Positions 40,609-42,799 of a DNA stretch of 42,799 nt are shown one piece after another. Every line of letters starts with the position of its first letter. Positions within the stretch are counted from its first letter, which is position 1. The notes beneath the pieces were generated by a model. That model did not search any database, had not been told where the DNA came from, and saw only the letters and a list, made by a program, of their open reading frames with translations. The stretch is taken from positions 1-42,799 of the forward strand of contig CAOKXF010000012.1 in NCBI GenBank assembly GCA_948473335.1. Reading direction: 5' to 3'. The stretch is from an uncultured Clostridium sp. (lineage in GTDB: Bacteria; Bacillota; Clostridia; TANB77; CAG-508). The position numbers and the translations under genes were made by a program.

Positions 40609-42612
40609 GTGGAAAGTGAAGAAAATATTTTAGGAAAAGAGAAAATTGGGAAATTAATAATGAAGTTTTCTATACCATGTGTAATATCATTATTAGTAAA
40701 CTCACTATATAACATGGTAGATCAAATATTTATAGGATGGGGAGTAGGATACTTAGGAAATGGAGCAACAAATGTTGTATTCCCATTAACAATAATATGT
40801 TTAGCATTTTCATTAATGCTTGGAGATGGAACATCAGCATATTTAAGTTTAAAACTAGGAGAAAAGAGAAAGGAAGAGGCAAGTAAAGGAGTTGCAAATG
40901 GAATATTATTGTCAATAATAGTAGCAATAACATTTTGTGTAGTAACATTAGCATTTTTACCTCAATTATTAAAATTATTTGGATGTACAGAAGTATTAAA
41001 GGAATATGCTTTAAATTATGGATATATCATAGCAATAGGTCTACCATTTATGATGATAGGAACTACATTAAACTCTATAATAAGAGCAGATGGAAATCCA
41101 AAATATGCAATGACATCAATGATATTAGGAGCAGTATTAAATGTAATATTAGACCCAATATTTATATTTGTATTTAAAATGGGAGTACAAGGTGCAGCTA
41201 TAGCAACTGTAATAAGTCAAATATTAACATTTATAATAAACATAATGTACATAAAAAAATTCAAAACAGTAGAATTAAATAAAGAAAGATATAAGCTAAA
41301 ATTTGAAATAGCAAAAAAAGTATCAATATTAGGAATTAGTAGTTTTATTACACAAATGAGCTTTGTAGTAGTTCTAGCAGTAGAAAATAATTTATTAGCA
41401 AAATATGGAGTAAATTCAGAATATGGTTCAGAGATACCAATTACTGTATTAGGAATAGTAATGAAAATAAGTCAAATATTAAATAGTATGATAATAGGAG
41501 TTGCAGTAGGGGCACAACCAATATTTGGATACAACTATGGAGCAGAAAAATATGATAGAGTTAAAAAGGCATTGAAAGTAGTATTACAAACAAGTCTTAT
41601 AATAAGTACAGTAGCATTTATTCTATTCCAAACAATACCAGATAAATTAATATTAATATTTGGTAGTGGTGACGAAAAGTATATTCAATTTGCATGTTTA
41701 ACATTTAGAATGTATTTGATGTTATGCATTTGTAATGGAATACAAATACCATCAGGAATATTTTTTCAAGCAATTGGAAAGAGCATAAATAGTATCATAT
41801 TATCATTATCAAGGCAAGTAATATTTTTAATACCAGCAATAGTAATACTTAGTAGTATATTTGGATTAAATGGTATATTATATGCAGGACCAGTGGCAGA
41901 TGGAATGGCTTTCTTAATTGCAGTAATATTATTAACAATTGAGATAAAACATTTAAAAAGAAAGAATGGAACAAGTCAAGCATTAATAGATGATACAAGT
42001 ACTGATAATCAATTAAATAAGCATATGGTAATAACTATATCAAGACAATATGGTTCTGGTGGAAGATATATTGGAAGATTAATTGCAGATAAATTAGGAA
42101 TAAAATTTTATGATAAGGAATTCATTACAAAGGTAGCACAAGAGACAGGATTTTCAGAAGAATATATCGAGAATACTGAACAAAAAAGAGATATATTGTC
42201 AAGTCTAAATAATGGATATTATTTTGGTTTAAATAATGCAGATGAATTGTTTATAAAAGAAACGGAATTAATAAAAAGATTAGCAAGTGAAGAACCTTGT
42301 GTAATAATAGGAAGGTGTGCAGATTTTATATTGAAGGATAATATAAATGTGGTAAATGTATTTGTATATAGCAACATGGAAAATAAGATTAAAAGAGCTA
42401 CAGAAATATATGGATTAGATAAACTTCAAGCTGAAAAACAAATAAAGCAAATAGATAAATTAAGGTCTAATCATTATAAACATTATACGGGAAGAGATTG
42501 GAACAATTCTTCAAATTATGATATTTGTATTAACAGTGACTCATTAGGTGTGGAGAAATCTGCTGAATTAATTTGTAATGTTGTTAAAGAAAAAGAAGTA
42601 CTTTTAAAGTAG
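40609..42612 (+). CDS. MATE transporter fused to a cytidylate-kinase-like domain
   Basis: A 667-residue fusion. Residues 1-455 are a MATE efflux transporter (LGKEKIGKLIMKFSIPCVIS, YNMVDQIFIGWGVGYLGN, GDGTSAYLSLKLGEKRKEEA, AQPIFGYNYGAEKYDRVKK). After a linker, residues 473-667 are a cytidylate-kinase-like P-loop protein (MVITISRQYGSGGRYIGRLI, IKFYDKEFITKVAQETGFSE, CVIIGRCADFILKD). The two parts match, in reverse order, the separate genes at 33839-35786. Start is GTG with AAGGAGG about 8 bases before it. A leader with a terminator-like hairpin precedes it. How the kinase part acts is unknown. Confidence 0.93.
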   Translation: MESEENILGKEKIGKLIMKFSIPCVISLLVNSLYNMVDQIFIGWGVGYLGNGATNVVFPLTIICLAFSLMLGDGTSAYLSLKLGEKRKEEASKGVANGILLSIIVAITFCVVTLAFLPQLLKLFGCTEVLKEYALNYGYIIAIGLPFMMIGTTLNSIIRADGNPKYAMTSMILGAVLNVILDPIFIFVFKMGVQGAAIATVISQILTFIINIMYIKKFKTVELNKERYKLKFEIAKKVSILGISSFITQMSFVVVLAVENNLLAKYGVNSEYGSEIPITVLGIVMKISQILNSMIIGVAVGAQPIFGYNYGAEKYDRVKKALKVVLQTSLIISTVAFILFQTIPDKLILIFGSGDEKYIQFACLTFRMYLMLCICNGIQIPSGIFFQAIGKSINSIILSLSRQVIFLIPAIVILSSIFGLNGILYAGPVADGMAFLIAVILLTIEIKHLKRKNGTSQALIDDTSTDNQLNKHMVITISRQYGSGGRYIGRLIADKLGIKFYDKEFITKVAQETGFSEEYIENTEQKRDILSSLNNGYYFGLNNADELFIKETELIKRLASEEPCVIIGRCADFILKDNINVVNVFVYSNMENKIKRATEIYGLDKLQAEKQIKQIDKLRSNHYKHYTGRDWNNSSNYDICINSDSLGVEKSAELICNVVKEKEVLLK

Positions 42613-42630
42613 ACTTTACATTGTCATATA

Positions 42631-42681
42631 AAAAAGTATAGAAATTTGTGAAATTTTGCTTCACTTTTCTATACCTTTTTT
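42631..42681. terminator. bidirectional terminator
   Basis: GTATAGAAATTTGTGAA pairs with TTCACTTTTCTATAC with a small bulge; A-run before and T-run after. It lies between convergent genes. Confidence 0.82.
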
Positions 42682-42732
42682 ATTTAACAAAGTTATATTT
42701 TGCTAGTCTATGTAATAAAGATTTTAAAACTA

Positions 42733-42799
42733 CTACATGCTATATTCTGGTGCAACGCCTGCAGGGTTCAGTGCTACTTGATATAAAGTGCTGCCCTCG
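42733..42799 (-). CDS. 3' end of an unrecognised gene at the window edge
   Basis: On the minus strand the frame enters at the window end and reads EGSTLYQVALNPAGVAPEYS, then Met and TAG. It is richer in G+C than the genes around it. Only 21 residues are visible, too few to name a family. Confidence 0.55.
   Translation of the reverse strand, partial: EGSTLYQVALNPAGVAPEYSM

Noticed and set aside
1701..42778. CAGTGCTAC shared between the recombinase end (about 1704-1712) and the right edge (about 42769-42777) as att core pair
   Set aside because: Nine bases can match by chance in 43 kb, flanks do not match, and the recombinase faces the wrong way for the window to be the element.

Overview
The window comes from an AT-rich, low-GC, anaerobic Firmicute, most likely a member of Clostridia. 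I cannot name a species. The evidence is very A/T-biased codon use with strong AGGAGG-type ribosome sites, an oxygen-sensitive class III ribonucleotide reductase (nrdD-nrdG), an ECF-type folate transporter, a SpoIIID-type regulator, a Spo0A-like response regulator and Gram-positive cell-wall genes. TAA, TAG and TGA all end normal genes, so the code is standard. Neither a tRNA or rRNA gene nor a CRISPR array was seen.

Region by region. (1) 1-2328: a large serine recombinase whose 3' end runs into what looks like the last codons of an rRNA uracil methyltransferase gene (a probable attachment scar), then non-coding DNA with a 130-bp palindrome. (2) 2329-9354: a one-strand run of small enzyme genes (GNAT, two HD proteins, nucleoside deoxyribosyltransferase-like, RibD-like reductase, SDR, two Nudix, ASCH, CYTH, 5'-nucleotidase, histidine phosphatase), with decayed gene fragments between them. 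The second half starts at a promoter buried in a near-perfect 48-bp palindrome. (3) 9453-11687 (minus): a membrane sensor with a degenerate GGDEF and an intact EAL domain. (4) 11876-15265: a tetrahydrofolate riboswitch followed by folT, folC and ECF transporter ATPase and T genes, a complete folate uptake and retention operon. (5) 15308-17109: a promoter, a 13-codon leader and three unrecognised genes (two membrane proteins and a zinc-ribbon protein). (6) 17110-23359: a broken 2H phosphoesterase, GNAT, Ham1-like NTPase, a MazG-like gene broken by TGA, a YgjP-like metalloprotease, then a VanG-like ligase with a serine/alanine racemase split into membrane and catalytic genes as in vanL-type clusters. 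(7) 23505-30837: spoIIID-like gene, RNA m5C methyltransferase, a copper ATPase with a CopZ domain fused at its C terminus, tcdA, a DUF1836 regulator, a nitronate monooxygenase/FabK-like flavoenzyme and a Crp/Fnr regulator. (8) 31006-33691: nrdD-nrdG. (9) 33694-36781: a 128-bp inverted repeat, a cytidylate-kinase-like gene, a MATE transporter and an sdpR-sdpI pair under twin operators. (10) 36986-40399: an AgrC-like kinase, a 14-residue tryptophan-rich peptide gene and a Spo0A-like regulator on the minus strand, with a divergent XRE regulator and a small membrane protein. (11) 40451-42612: a MATE transporter fused to a cytidylate-kinase-like domain, then the edge of another gene.

The most novel signals are the 14-aa peptide between a sensor kinase and a Spo0A-type regulator; the same two protein families (MATE and cytidylate-kinase-like) occurring once as adjacent genes and once as a fusion; the in-frame copA-copZ fusion that keeps the old copZ ribosome site; and several families of palindromic intergenic elements.
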